Part shown: piece by piece, positions 9,347 to 18,903 of the stretch
Position numbering within the stretch: position 1 is the first letter of the stretch
Layout of the letters: each line of letters begins with the position of its first letter
From: Mesostigma viride
Taxonomy: Eukaryota > Streptophyta > Mesostigmatophyceae > Mesostigmatales > Mesostigmataceae
Assembly: GCA_009746045.1 (NCBI GenBank)
Contig: RPFO01000027.1
Location: forward strand, 4,425,608 to 4,489,607
Direction: 5' to 3'
DNA: 64,000 bases
Program-made: the position numbers and the translations under genes
The notes under the pieces: generated by a model
Database searches by the model: none
What the model was told of the DNA's origin: nothing
What the model saw: only the letters and a program-made list of their open reading frames with translations

Positions 9347-11620
9347 GCAGCACGTCCATGTCCTCGTAGAACCAATAGTCCGCCCGTCGCGAGAGGGCGT
9401 CGGGCACCACATTGTCCGCGCCTTTGACATATTGGATCTTGAACGGCGCAAACTGTGACAGGTACTCCATCCACCGCGCCTGGCGGGGCGTCAAGTTGGG
9501 CTGCACCAGGAGGTGGGTGAGCGGCCATGCAGTGGTCCGTGTGGATCACCAGGCGATGGGGGTCGAGATCCCCCTGCTCACTGATGGCCACCGAAAACTG
9601 GGCCCCCAAGAGATGATGACGCCACGTGTGGCAGCTGTAGACGACTGCCAGGAGTTCCTGCTGATGCACTGGATAATTCCGCTCCGCCGGAATCATCGTA
9701 CGTGAGATGTACTCGATGGGCTGAAGGCCCTTGCCGTGGTCCTGCAGGAGAACACCCCCGATGGCCACCTTGCTGGCGTCAGTGGCCACAACGAAAGGAA
9801 GGGCCGGATCCGGCAGGAGAAGGACTGGCGCTGTGGTGAGGTGGCGCTTGAGCGCCTCGAAAGCCTGTTGGCACTGCTCAGCCCAAAGGAACGGTTGACC
9901 CTTCTTGAGAAGAGCGTTGATCGGGGCGGCGATGGTGGCAAACCGCGGGATGAACCGTCGGTAGTAAGAAGCCAATCCCAGGAAGCTGCACACCCCTTTC
10001 ACGTCCGTAGGGACAGGCCATTGCTGAACGGACTCGATCTTCTCAGGGTCGGTCGCGATGCCGTCCGCGGACAAGGTATGGCCCAGAAACGGCACGCAGC
10101 GGCCTGCGCGCACCTTGGCCTTCCGCGCCGAAAGGTGCTCATCCTCCATGATCTGCAGCACGGCGTCCACATCCTCTAGGTGCTTCTCGAACGTCTTGGA
10201 GTACACCAGGATGTCGTCCAGATACGCCAGCGCGCACGTGCGCTTGTAGGTCCAGGGCGGGCGCGCCCCCTTCTGCGGGTCCGCCAGGTCGACCTGGGAG
10301 ACCTGCGGCAAGTGGGCTGTGCCCATCACCGGACGGAGGATGTCATTCATCAGCATCTGGAAGGACGCAGGCGAATTGCACAGCCCCATTGCCGCCACCC
10401 GAAACTGATAGTGACCGAAGGGCGTAGCGAACGCGGTCTTGTGGCAGTCTTCTGGCGCGATGCGCAGCTGCCAAAACCCGTCCGCACAGTCGATGACGGT
10501 GAAACACGTGGCCCCCTGGACACGGTTGAAGATGTCGTCGATCCGCGGTAGAGGATACCGGGACTTGACGGTGATGGCGTTCAGCTTCCGGTAATCCGTC
10601 ACCAGACGCCATTTGCCTCCTGGCTTGGGAACGAGCAGCACGCCCGCTGAGAAGGGGCTGTTGCTGGGTTCAATGAGCCCAGCGTCGAGCAGTGAAATGA
10701 GGATCTTCTTGAGCTCCACCAGCTCGACTGGGCCCATGCGGTACATGGGAGACACGGTAGGCCCGGAACCCTCCTGGAGCTGGACACGATGTAACACCGA
10801 TCGATTGGGAGGGAACTGGGGGGTGCGATCCGCAAAAAGGGTAGTGCGCTTCTCCAGGACGGCATTGAACCGCGCCAGCTCCTCCGGTGTGAATCCGGCA
10901 CCAATCTCGTTAAGCAGAGCCTGAGTGCTATCCAGGTCTATGCGATACATCGCGTACTCCTTGCCCTTCCGGAGCTGGCGCGCCAGCGTCTTGCTACTCA
11001 TCAGGATCTGGGACGCTGGTCGAGGCCCGTCCGCCGAGCGCTCGTGTGTAATGTTATGGACCTCCGCGGCCTGTGCCCTATACTCGCTGTCTGGGCACCA
11101 GAATGAACCATCCGGAAACCAAACTACCCGTCGGCGCACACTGATGTCCACATCCTGCTTGTCCAGCCAGTCCACTCCAATGATGATGTCGGCAGCGCCC
11201 AGCGGCGCAATAGTCGCCACCAGGTCCACCGGCGTGCCCTGCAGCACACCCTTGATGTCTGCTAGGCCCGGCGATTGGTGTCGCCGACCGTCTGAGTAGG
11301 TGACATATACTGCCGTGGTGTGAGGCCGGGGTACCAGGCCCAGCCGACGCACCAGGGCCTCGTTGATGAAGGACGTGGAGGCGCCGGTGTCGACCAGGAA
11401 CTTCACGTCCATGATCGTTTTCTCCTTCAAATACGGATCAAGGACGGTGGGAGGGACCAATAACCCTCCGCTGAAAAGAAACAGATGTCGCGAATCTCCT
11501 TGAGATGCACGCGCCGCCGGTTGGGTGGACGCGTCTGCGGCCACGTTATTGACGTCTACCTCTACTCTAGTTGACTCCGCGTCTGGGCTACCATCTGCCC
11601 TATCCCCTACCCCGGGACCC
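9319..11620 (-). pseudogene. pol: Element B pro-pol: protease, RT, RNase H; integrase absent
   Basis: The open frame runs 12111-9319, but the first 160 residues are an Arg-rich shadow of gag; homology to element A begins near 11490 (HLFLFSGGLLVPPTVLDPYL). The protease active site FLVDTGASTSFIN lies near 11391, followed by IIIGVDW. RT carries SPFSAGVLLVPKPGGKWRLV, CADGFWQLRIAPEDCHKTAF, NSPASFQMLMN, AYLDDILVYS and FLGHTLS. RNase H has ATDASKVAIGG. As in A, roughly 25 extra residues lie between motif B and YLDD (TAHLPQVSQVDLADPQKGAR region). The frame breaks at HTDH (about 9525) where a few extra bases are present; RNase H continues in another frame (9506-9347: QPNLTPRQARWMEYLSQF). No integrase follows, so the element cannot transpose by itself. 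Confidence 0.85.
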
Positions 11621-12781
11621 AAGCCCATGGGCAGGGCTACTACTCCCGAGGAGCGGTGGGACGGGAGGCCGCCTCGCCCGACCACCCGCCCTCTTCCCCC
11701 CCTCCTCCTCTTCGTCAGCCCCCTCCTCGTCGTCGTACTCGTAGCCAGCCACTGCCTGCGTTTGGCCGGAAGAAGAGGACTGTCGCCGCGCCTCCATCTC
11801 GTTGACCGCACGCAACACACCCTTGGTAGAGCTGGTCGCGGGTGGTCGCGGCTGCTGGTACTGCGTCGGGACCTGTCTGGCGTGCTGCAGGCGAGCCGCA
11901 CGCTCACCCGCGTTGCGGGGTCGGTCCCGAGGACCGGAGGAGTCGGGGCGGCTGCCGAAGGCCGGGCCGGAGAAACGAACACTGGGTGTCCCTTCTCCTG
12001 CCCCACGACTGGCGTTCTTGCCCCGGAGCTTGGGGCAGTCGCGCTTGAGGTGCCCCACCTCGCTGCACATGAAGCAGCGCGCCTTGCTAGCGTCGATCGC
12101 GTTGACGCCATGGTCAGTGTGGCCCTCGTCAGGGTCGTCGAGGTACTCGTCCTCCTCCTCGCCGGCGAAATCAGTGGAGTACATCTGATTCACCCGTCGC
12201 GGGGGAGCAGGTCTGAAGAAACGGCGCACTGAGGGGGCACGCCCGCGAGCCACTACGTCGGCCACCTGTAGGAGATACCTCTGGATATTCAAGATGTCCC
12301 ACTCTTCCCAAGGGACATCAGCATAGTGCTTGAATACCTCGTCCTGCAGCTCGGGGCAGAGTGCCTCGATGAACCGGCTCTTGTACTCGTACCAGGTCAT
12401 GTCAGCCAGGTAGGCGGCGCTGGACTCGAACTTAGACAGAAACTCGCGATATGGGGTGGTCCCCTGGCGCAGCTTGCTGAAGGCCATCCGCTCGTGGAGT
12501 GTAGCATCTGGGGGCACCAGCTTGCGACGCACTCGGTCCATCAGTTCCGCCAAGGTTTGCGGGTATGACTGGGACGCGATGCTCTCACAGTTCAAGATGC
12601 TTATCACCGAGGGGTCCATACAGGAGTTAATCACGAGATCAATCAGATCGCTGGTGGCCAGCTGCCAGTTGTGATGGTTGCGCCAGATGGTATACTGCCG
12701 TCGCCACATGCGTCCCCATTCCTCTACCTCGCGCGGTTTCATGTCCGCGTGCAGCTTGGGTACATTCTTGAAATTGGGCAT
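11600..12781 (-). CDS. gag: Element B Gag: capsid region and zinc knuckle
   Basis: Virus-like-particle structural protein. 393 residues from the ATG at 12781, though the frame is open further upstream (DIPHVDVGGPVTAAVKAPP) to about 12945, overlapping the gag-N ORF in the -1 frame. The helical capsid part (about 15-180) aligns with element A Gag, e.g. ILNCESIASQSYPQTLAELM against IQCESLASHAYPNSVAELF. The zinc knuckle is C236-x2-C239-x4-H244-x4-C249 (CFMCSEVGHLKRDC). An acidic patch (EEEDEYLDDPDEG) precedes it, and a basic and acidic low-complexity tail follows. The protease frame downstream is offset by +1. Confidence 0.85.
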   Translation of the reverse strand: MPNFKNVPKLHADMKPREVEEWGRMWRRQYTIWRNHHNWQLATSDLIDLVINSCMDPSVISILNCESIASQSYPQTLAELMDRVRRKLVPPDATLHERMAFSKLRQGTTPYREFLSKFESSAAYLADMTWYEYKSRFIEALCPELQDEVFKHYADVPWEEWDILNIQRYLLQVADVVARGRAPSVRRFFRPAPPRRVNQMYSTDFAGEEEDEYLDDPDEGHTDHGVNAIDASKARCFMCSEVGHLKRDCPKLRGKNASRGAGEGTPSVRFSGPAFGSRPDSSGPRDRPRNAGERAARLQHARQVPTQYQQPRPPATSSTKGVLRAVNEMEARRQSSSSGQTQAVAGYEYDDEEGADEEEEGGKRAGGRARRPPVPPLLGSSSPAHGLGSRGRG

Positions 12782-12822
12782 CGGTGGGGCCTTTACCGCG
12801 GCGGTGACGGGCCCACCGACGT

Positions 12823-13794
12823 CTACGTGGGGGATATCGCCGAAGTCGGGGGGCTGCGACCGGGGAGAGAGCTGGATCTGGGCGGCGTACCATGAGTCCG
12901 CCGCACCTGGACGGATGAGGGGTGTTCGTACCCCGGGTCATCCAAGGCCACCCTGCTGAAGCTGAGGTTGCCCGCAAGCGCTGGCGAGGGGACCGTGCTT
13001 TGGTCAAGCACCCGTGGGCGCTGCGGTTGAGGTACCGGGCGCTGGACTGGCGTGTGAGTCTCCTCGTCTCTGGTGGTGACACTGCTCCTGGTCTCCCCTG
13101 GGCTGGTCCGTGGTCTATGAGTACCAACGGGCGGGCCCTGTGTGCCAGTTCCCTCGTCCGCCTCGTTAGTCCCTACCAGGTCATCGAACTCGCCATCTGC
13201 CCCTGGGATCTCCCCTTCCTCATCCGAATACCAGAGCGCCGTGGGTAACAGAGACGTGCTGCCGAAGGACACTCTGCGTCTGCCCCGGTGTGTGGGGCCC
13301 GGTGGAGGTCCCTGGGGCCGCCCCCGACCTGCCCAAGGATGCATGGGCCGCCCGGTGGCTGGCTGCTGATGGCGGTAGTGCAGGGTATCTTCATGCTCGT
13401 CCCCCTGCTGCTCAGGATCCGATGGTGGCCATTGTGGTCTCGTCTGGAGTTGTTGTTGCTGTAACCGGGGTTGCCGTTGTTGCTGCTGCTGCTGCTGCGG
13501 CTGCGAGCCCCCCTGGAGTATCTCTTGGTCACTTCTGTCCTCTTCCTGCCATGTCAAGGCGTCTAGATTGTCCCCATCCGCTGGGGAACTAGATCTGGAT
13601 CGTAGGGAGCCTTCCACAGGTCTCTCCATGACCTCACCTGTACCTGTCTCTACTTGGACTTGTGGTGGTACCTCTAGCCCTTCTGTACCGTGCTCGTGGT
13701 TGTCTACCGGTTCTATCTCTCTATTATCTGAATCTCTCTCCCTAAGCCCGTCTTCTGTCTCTCTGGCGTTCCTTGTTTGGTACCGTGTTGGCAT
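12823..13794 (-). CDS. Element B gag N-terminal ORF (Gln/Pro-rich)
   Basis: 323 residues from ATG 13794, hydrophilic and low in complexity. It has a charged N-terminus (RNARETEDGLRERDSDN), a polyglutamine stretch near residues 100-115 encoded by CTG/TTG-type repeats on the plus strand, and a long Pro/Ser/Thr-rich part. Its 3' end overlaps by about 120 nt the -1 frame that leads into the capsid ORF. Within the overlap the zero frame reads AGC CCC CCG, giving C CCC CCG, a possible slip heptamer (about 12850). It is equivalent in position to 7028-7725 of element A. No domain is recognised. Confidence 0.55.
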   Translation of the reverse strand: MPTRYQTRNARETEDGLRERDSDNREIEPVDNHEHGTEGLEVPPQVQVETGTGEVMERPVEGSLRSRSSSPADGDNLDALTWQEEDRSDQEILQGGSQPQQQQQQQRQPRLQQQQLQTRPQWPPSDPEQQGDEHEDTLHYRHQQPATGRPMHPWAGRGRPQGPPPGPTHRGRRRVSFGSTSLLPTALWYSDEEGEIPGADGEFDDLVGTNEADEGTGTQGPPVGTHRPRTSPGETRSSVTTRDEETHTPVQRPVPQPQRPRVLDQSTVPSPALAGNLSFSRVALDDPGYEHPSSVQVRRTHGTPPRSSSLPGRSPPTSAISPT

Positions 13795-13921
13795 GGTGCT
13801 CGTACCGGTACCTTACACAGCAGGCATCACCTCCCCAGGAAGAAGAGAGAGAGAAGGAGCAACCACGTGCTATGGATCTATAGATATAGAACCTAGTATT
13901 ACTACCTAGTAATAGTATCCT

Positions 13922-14260
13922 CTACTGTTTGCTAGGGCCAATGGTCAGCTGAGAGAAGGTAACTGTAACTGCTGTCCCCTCCCCCTGACTGCTGAGCGTG
14001 GGTGGCTTGGAGCATTCACGTGTGATGTGCATCCCCTCAGGCAATGGCATGTGTTCCCTAACAAACCTATCTGCATCTGTAATGTTATCAAACCCTTTCC
14101 ACTTAGCACTAGAGCCTTGGGACAATATCTTATCTTTAATGTGTTCCTCACAAGTCTTCCAGCTGTAGAATATAGCAGGTCTACCCTTATCCCCGTCGTG
14201 AGCTACTGCATAGTAAGGAAATCCAGACTGTCCACCCTTGTTTATTTTACGTCGGGGCAT
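13922..14260 (-). CDS. ORF0 of element B: RNase H1 N-terminal / viroplasmin-like domain protein
   Basis: A 112-residue protein with its own ATG (14260), intact, upstream of gag-N by 128 nt. Residues 15-70 show PYYAVAHDGDKGRPAIF, YSW (32-34), KWKGF (53-57) and TDADRFVREH (61-70): the same strand-loop-SW-WKGF-helix order as ORF0 of element A, and both domains end in a His at residue 70. The C-terminal tail TVTFSQLTIGPSKQ parallels A's TLEFGSLSITVVKKD. The extra GDKGRP loop is closer to classic RNase H1 N-domains, which usually have a GxxxGI(F/Y)xxW pattern. Nucleic-acid binding is inferred from the fold; the biological role is unknown. Confidence 0.7.
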   Translation of the reverse strand: MPRRKINKGGQSGFPYYAVAHDGDKGRPAIFYSWKTCEEHIKDKILSQGSSAKWKGFDNITDADRFVREHMPLPEGMHITRECSKPPTLSSQGEGTAVTVTFSQLTIGPSKQ

Positions 14261-14995
14261 GTTACATCATAGTCTGGCAGCGGCTTGCAAGCAGGAGAGA
14301 AAGGGGAAAACCAGGCTACCTCTAATGCAGTGACCTTAAACAGACGAGGAGAGAGCACGGAGTGTAGCACAGCACACGCCCCCAGCCTTCCGCGGCAAAG
14401 GGGCTATACAACGATTACACGGAGGTAAACACCGTCAACACAGTCGGCAACAGCCAGACGGTATTCACCCCCACAACATGTAAAACAACGAATGGTCGTC
14501 GTCCGCAACTTCCATTCGAACCAACGACATTCACACCCTATAGAGGCACAACGTATAATAACGAGAACCCCTACGCGTGCGAACCCGGAGAGGAAGCGAG
14601 CATGCCAGCTAGCCTTCCACAGGCATCGCTTGTAAAGAAAGGATCCTATCTAGGGGACGCACCATAATCGATGACGTTAAATCCTCCTGAGCTGGCCGCC
14701 ACCCGGTGTCGTTGAAGGCAAGCCCTGGCCGCCACTAGGTGTCGTTGAAAGCAGGAGAGCTGAACGCTATCGTTTACAGCACCTTGAGCACCACAGGACT
14801 ATTGCTAGCCCCGCCGAGTATCCCAGACTGGCCGCCTGCTGGCTAGGTCGTCGTTGAATCCCTTTACGGGCTGGCCGCCGACCAGTCAGCAGTCGTTGAA
14901 TTCCGGAACCTCTACCTACGTCAAACTCAGCCTTGGTATCCTAATTGGCTCACTAACCCTCTCCGCGAGAGTTAGCTAACCTTTCCAGCACATTT
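14261..14995 (-). other. Element B leader with four repeated motifs
   Basis: A long untranslated leader between the primer-binding site and ORF0. Four copies of CTGGCCGCC-(spacer)-GTCGTTGAA (plus-strand reading) lie at 14692-14716, 14725-14749, 14828-14858 and 14871-14900, with spacers of different length. They may form RNA hairpins for packaging or translation; that is inference. No ORF of note. Confidence 0.6.
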
Positions 14996-15008
14996 CCTCC
15001 GATAACCA
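14996..15008 (-). promoter_or_regulatory. Probable primer-binding site of element B
   Basis: One base after the LTR end, the minus strand reads TGGTTATCGGAGG. Starting with TGG is expected for annealing to a tRNA 3'-CCA end. The cognate tRNA was not identified. Confidence 0.55.
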
Positions 15009-15009
15009 G

Positions 15010-15592
15010 TGTTACGTCCCAGCCCAGACACACCTAGCCTGAGCTACGTAGCGAAAGACCCTTCTTGCCGGAATTAGGAATAATTCAAGGTAGCCTAAAG
15101 TAGGTTGCGCTTCACGACGTGAGTCGTGAGATATCTGGCATCACGACTTGATGCCAAGCTAATTAGTACACACTTATATTGGCTAGCAACACCAATTACA
15201 AATGGATAATTGCCCCGGGCTCAATGTGTAGGCGTATTCGCACGTATCATTCATTAAACCAAGAGGACGAGACTCTCGTCCTCGGACCAATTTAACCTAG
15301 GTTGATTGCGGCGCAGATACACGCCAATTTCCCTGGACCAATCCAAGCCAAACATTCCACGTAGGATCCGGGCCGACATCGACCCTCAACTACAGGATCC
15401 ACGCCTAGTACTACGGATAGACTCAGAACTGACGCGGCGCCACCGCACCGGCCCCTAAAAGGGCAACCTAGGACCAAAATAACTAGTCCAATTCACACAA
15501 TAGTCAATGTCCATAAAACTTAGTACAACGGCCACAAGGCCTTAGTAATTTATTCCATTGTTACGTCCGACCTAAAGGGCCGGGACGTAACA
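15010..15592 (-). repeat. 5' LTR of element B
   Basis: 583 bp with TG..CA ends and unusually long near-perfect terminal inverted repeats: TGTTACGTCCCAGCCC at the left and GGGCCGGGACGTAACA at the right (15 of 16 pair). A second TGTTACGTCC at 15559 makes a 34-nt hairpin with the right end. A primer-binding site lies immediately to its left. The right end falls inside the LINE RT coding frame, which continues into the LTR for a few codons and stops at 15572. A target-site duplication cannot be tested because the other end of B is not preserved in recognisable form. Confidence 0.75.
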
Positions 15593-17155
15593 CGCTGCCC
15601 ATCTTGATGCCGCTTGGAGCATGCCTGTGAGCTTGCCACTGTGTGTTGTGTTGTCATACAAAAAGGTGGGGTGTTCAGCCAGACGTCCATCCATAGTGCA
15701 GCCGATAGGGCAGTTGTGTAATAGGTGGTGACCGTCTGGCTGGACCCATGTCACAGGCAGATTAGGGAGTGATAAGCGGGGGGAGGATCCTCTCCCGATG
15801 TGCAGCCCCGTGGACTTTTGCACGTTACACCGCTGTTGAGAGGCCATAGAGTATGTCGTGATATTCTCCATGATAGCATGCACATCGGTAGTGGAGGTAC
15901 AGACATTAGTGGTGTCATCAACATAAGCAGTTTGGAACAAACCTCGCGGTTTACCTTGGATGGGGAAGCCCCTGATCCTGTTGTCGCGAGCGTGCAAAAA
16001 GAACAGCCCGGCATGCGCAAGAAGAAACAGGAGCGGGGACATGCAGTCGCCTTGTGGGAGTGACCTAGAGCTAGTGCCTGTGCGTGAGAAGTGCCCGTTT
16101 AGGAGTAGGGTCCATGAGAGCGATTTAATCATACCGATGGTGACATACGTGAAAGTGCCACCTAATCCGAAACCGCGCAATGTCTTCTCGAGGTAGTCCC
16201 AACACATGCGATCAAAAGCTTTTTTGAAATCCCAAAATAGTATGATACCGAGTATGTTGTGGCGCCACGCTTTTTCCACTATGTCCATAAGCATGGTTAT
16301 GCTATCGTTTATGTGTAGGTTAGCGCGGAAGCCGACTTGTTCCGGACCGATTAGGTCGTCGAGTACTGTGTAAATGCGTAGTTGTAGTATTTTACTGATG
16401 ATTTTGTACGCAACCGTGAGTAGTCGTATGGGACGGTAGTTTTGCCATTGAGTTTTAGACCCCTTTTTAAATATGAGGATTAGTGCGGTTTCTGCCCAGT
16501 TGCCAGGGACGATACCTGTGCGCCATACTTCGAGGACGCATTTGTAAAAGCCGGCAGAAAGGTCGGGCCAAAACTTCCTCCAAAATTCTACAGGGATGCC
16601 GTCCACGCCTGGTGCACTGCCGAGTTTGATTTTGAGCATAGCAGCCTGTGTCTCAGCTTGTGTGGGTGTCTGATCTAGTTCTTGCTGCTGCGTGGTGGTG
16701 AGGCGCCGTGGTATCGCCTGAAGGACTTGGTGGATAGCTTGAGGTGCTTGAGGGTGCGGTTTACTTCGGAATAGCTTCGTAAAATATTGATGACCGCTGT
16801 TTAGTATGGAATGGGTGTCTGTGTGGATGCCCTGGTCGTCGTGAATTTCTGTTATCAGCGTGTGTGTTCGTTGCTTGGGGAGGAGTGCAAAATATTCTTT
16901 ATTCATTTTTTCCCCCGTTGTGTGCCACCAAAGGTTTTCCGCATCTATGGCGTTAGCGTGTCTTTCGTATCGCAGTTTGTCCAAGGCTAGCTGGGCTTGT
17001 TGCAATTTCGCCATGTCATAAGTATTGAGTGTTTGCTTAAGTTGTAGACGGTTGACAATACGTTCATAACATCGGTATTCATGGCCTTTCTGTTGTCTGA
17101 GCTCAGCAGTGTATTTCTTGGAAAGTTGCAATACATGTTGTAGGCCGGCTTGCAT
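15593..17155 (-). pseudogene. LINE-type (non-LTR) reverse transcriptase, truncated by element B
   Basis: An ORF2-like protein that copies LINE RNA at the insertion site by target-primed reverse transcription. About 520 residues: an N-terminal linker typical of the region before RT (ENLWWHTTGEKMNKEYF, 73-89), GSAPGVDGIPVEFW (179-192), WQNYRPIRLLTVAYKI (237-252), catalytic WDFKKAFD (308-315, D309), LPQGDCMSPLLF (366-377) and catalytic YVDD (411-414). No endonuclease domain precedes it: the frame is closed just upstream by a stop, next to a CAA repeat (17162-17190). The 3' part is replaced at 15592 by the LTR of element B, so the last codons and the stop at 15572 belong to the LTR. It is a dead copy. 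Confidence 0.85.
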
Positions 17156-18654
17156 CCATCATCATGTTGTTGTTGTTGTTGTTGTTGTGTCCCACGCCGC
17201 ACATGGGCAGCAGAGAATCTGTAGTGGCCGAGGGCTCGAGTATGGTGTAGTGCGCAAGCGTCGTGAAGGATCTGTACTAGCTGCTCGCTCGCACGTGATT
17301 CAACTGGTGCGCTCAGATAATCGCATCGTCACCGCCTGAGATTCCCACTCGCACTTTTGTAAGCACGTGGTACCACCTGATTTGCGCACACTACTGTTGC
17401 TTGACAAATCTGACGAAGCTCTGATGAAGCTCTGAAGCGGAACCGCAGACAATCTGACGAAGCTCTGGAGGACTTCTTCCCCGACAAGCCCGCGGAGGAG
17501 GCAATAATTAACCCCAATCGGGTTAGCGGAAAAGCTAGCGGAACGAAAGCCAAACGCCGGTAGGCGTGGCCATGGCCGGCCGCGGACGAAATGCATGAGC
17601 AGGGAATAGCGTTCTTGGGGAAAAATGGCATATCACTTTCAATCACAAGGCACTGTAAGGTGCATTCGGCGCAGCTGCAGGCAATACCATTTGTCAAAGT
17701 GCGTGCCGCAAGGCGCAATCGCAGCTGCTTTCTTTCTTTCTTTCGTTTTTGTGGCCCTCGCCTCGGCGGACAATAATTTTCCTGGCCAGCGCCCAGATGG
17801 CCAGTTGCAGAATGCGGATTTCACGGGTACGTATCTTAAACACACCGGACAACTATATAGAGTACAGCTAAGTCTGACGCGTACGTAGGTCGTCAGCAGC
17901 GAGTAAGTGAAACATTATTTCAGCTGCCCTCATGGTACGTTCAAATCGTTATGACTACGTCTGTGCTCCAACCCTCTTTAACTCAACTGGGCCCCCGAAA
18001 TTCCACCAAAGCGAGCTTCCGAAAAGCAGATCGAAATTTACCAACCTGAGTACTGCCAGGGGACCACTATTCGATCCACTAATGTGGGGTTTTCGGACAG
18101 GCCGTCTATTAATCCACCGAAGTGAGATGATGAGCTGTCAATTTCCACAAATGATATATATATATATGTATTAATTCATTGCATGAATGAGGGGTACATT
18201 CCACATGACTTCACCAATGTGAGCCGTCCCTGCAGAGCTGCAGCATGCAGGTTTTAATAAGGAGCATGGATGCAGTGTAATTGACAAGATGATCAGGCAG
18301 AAGAGAGGCTGATAAATTAAACATGTTTAGTATAGTTAATGTCGCTACATAACTAGATATACTGCCTTAGCATATATATTGTTTCAAGATGGCTTGTGTT
18401 AGTGTTTCTATCTAAAGTTGTGTTGGGCTTCATGTTGTTTTAAGACGCCCTGTGTGAGTGTTTCTTGCTAAACTTGCCATGGGCTTCGTACGTACTTAGA
18501 TTGTGCTAGATTTCACCTCCAAGCACACGCACCAATACTTACTCGCAGCAGTACCAACTATTATTGCAAGTTTTTTCCGAGGAAAATCGCCATTGTTAGG
18601 CCTGAATCGCTTTTTGGGTCAGTTATCTCATTCTTTCTTGACTATGGCATGCAG
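17156..18654. other. Non-coding stretch with a (GTT)n tract
   Basis: Contains (GTT)n at 17166-17190, AT-rich DNA (TATATATATATG near 18152) and no convincing gene. A plus-strand frame at 17625-17888 has a hydrophobic, signal-like stretch but poor N-terminal context and was not accepted. Confidence 0.5.
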
Positions 18655-18836
18655 AAACTCCTGAGATGCAGGCTGGGCACGCAGACGCCATTGCTCCCAC
18701 CGGCTTAGGGGACACAAGTACCGGCCCGTCTCATGCCACGCATAATTCTGTTCAGCTCCATTCGCGTGGTCAAGAGGCTCAAGTGGGCGTTGATGCGGTT
18801 AACATGGCATCATTGAGTTCATGGGCTCAAGAAAAG
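18655..18836 (+). CDS. Candidate internal exon of an unknown gene
   Basis: A 182-nt segment bounded by a strong acceptor (TTCTTTCTTGACTATGGCAG-like tract ending CAG at 18654) and a strong donor (GAAAAG|GTAAGG at 18837). One frame is open throughout and includes MQAGHADAIAPTG and MASLSSWAQEK. A possible continuation with matching phase is 20726-20767 (CAG|TTTGAAGTC...GTCCAA|GTATAT). No homologous domain is recognised; support is from splice signals and the open frame only. Confidence 0.35.
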
Positions 18837-18903
18837 GTAAGGGCTCGAATTGATGATATGGTGCGTCGCTGCTCAATGCGCCTATGACACTGCTGCGATG
18901 GAA

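Larger units (their letters stand above)
9347..15592 (-). mobile_element. Ty3/gypsy-type LTR retrotransposon B (integrase lost), inserted in a LINE
   Basis: Minus-strand order: 5' LTR (15592-15010), primer-binding site, 750-bp leader with repeats, ORF0 (14260-13922), gag-N (13794-12823), gag (12781-11600), PR-RT-RNase H (about 11600-9347). Homology to element A stops just after RNase H (DALSRRADYWFYEDMDVL, about 9347), so integrase, chromodomain and a clear 3' LTR are missing. A 4-nt insertion-like change near 9525 breaks the RNase H frame. It is markedly GC-rich at third codon positions compared with element A. Confidence 0.85.

Noticed and set aside
9319-12111. First 160 residues of the element B pol frame (Arg/Ser-rich) as a real N-domain
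   Set aside because: They overlap the gag tail in another frame; homology to element A starts only near the protease.
17625-17888. Plus-strand frame with a signal-peptide-like segment (AAAFFLSFVFVALASA)
   Set aside because: The hydrophobic part starts some 33 residues after the ATG, the upstream part is not coding-like, and no following exon was found. It might be a first exon using a later start, but I cannot support it.
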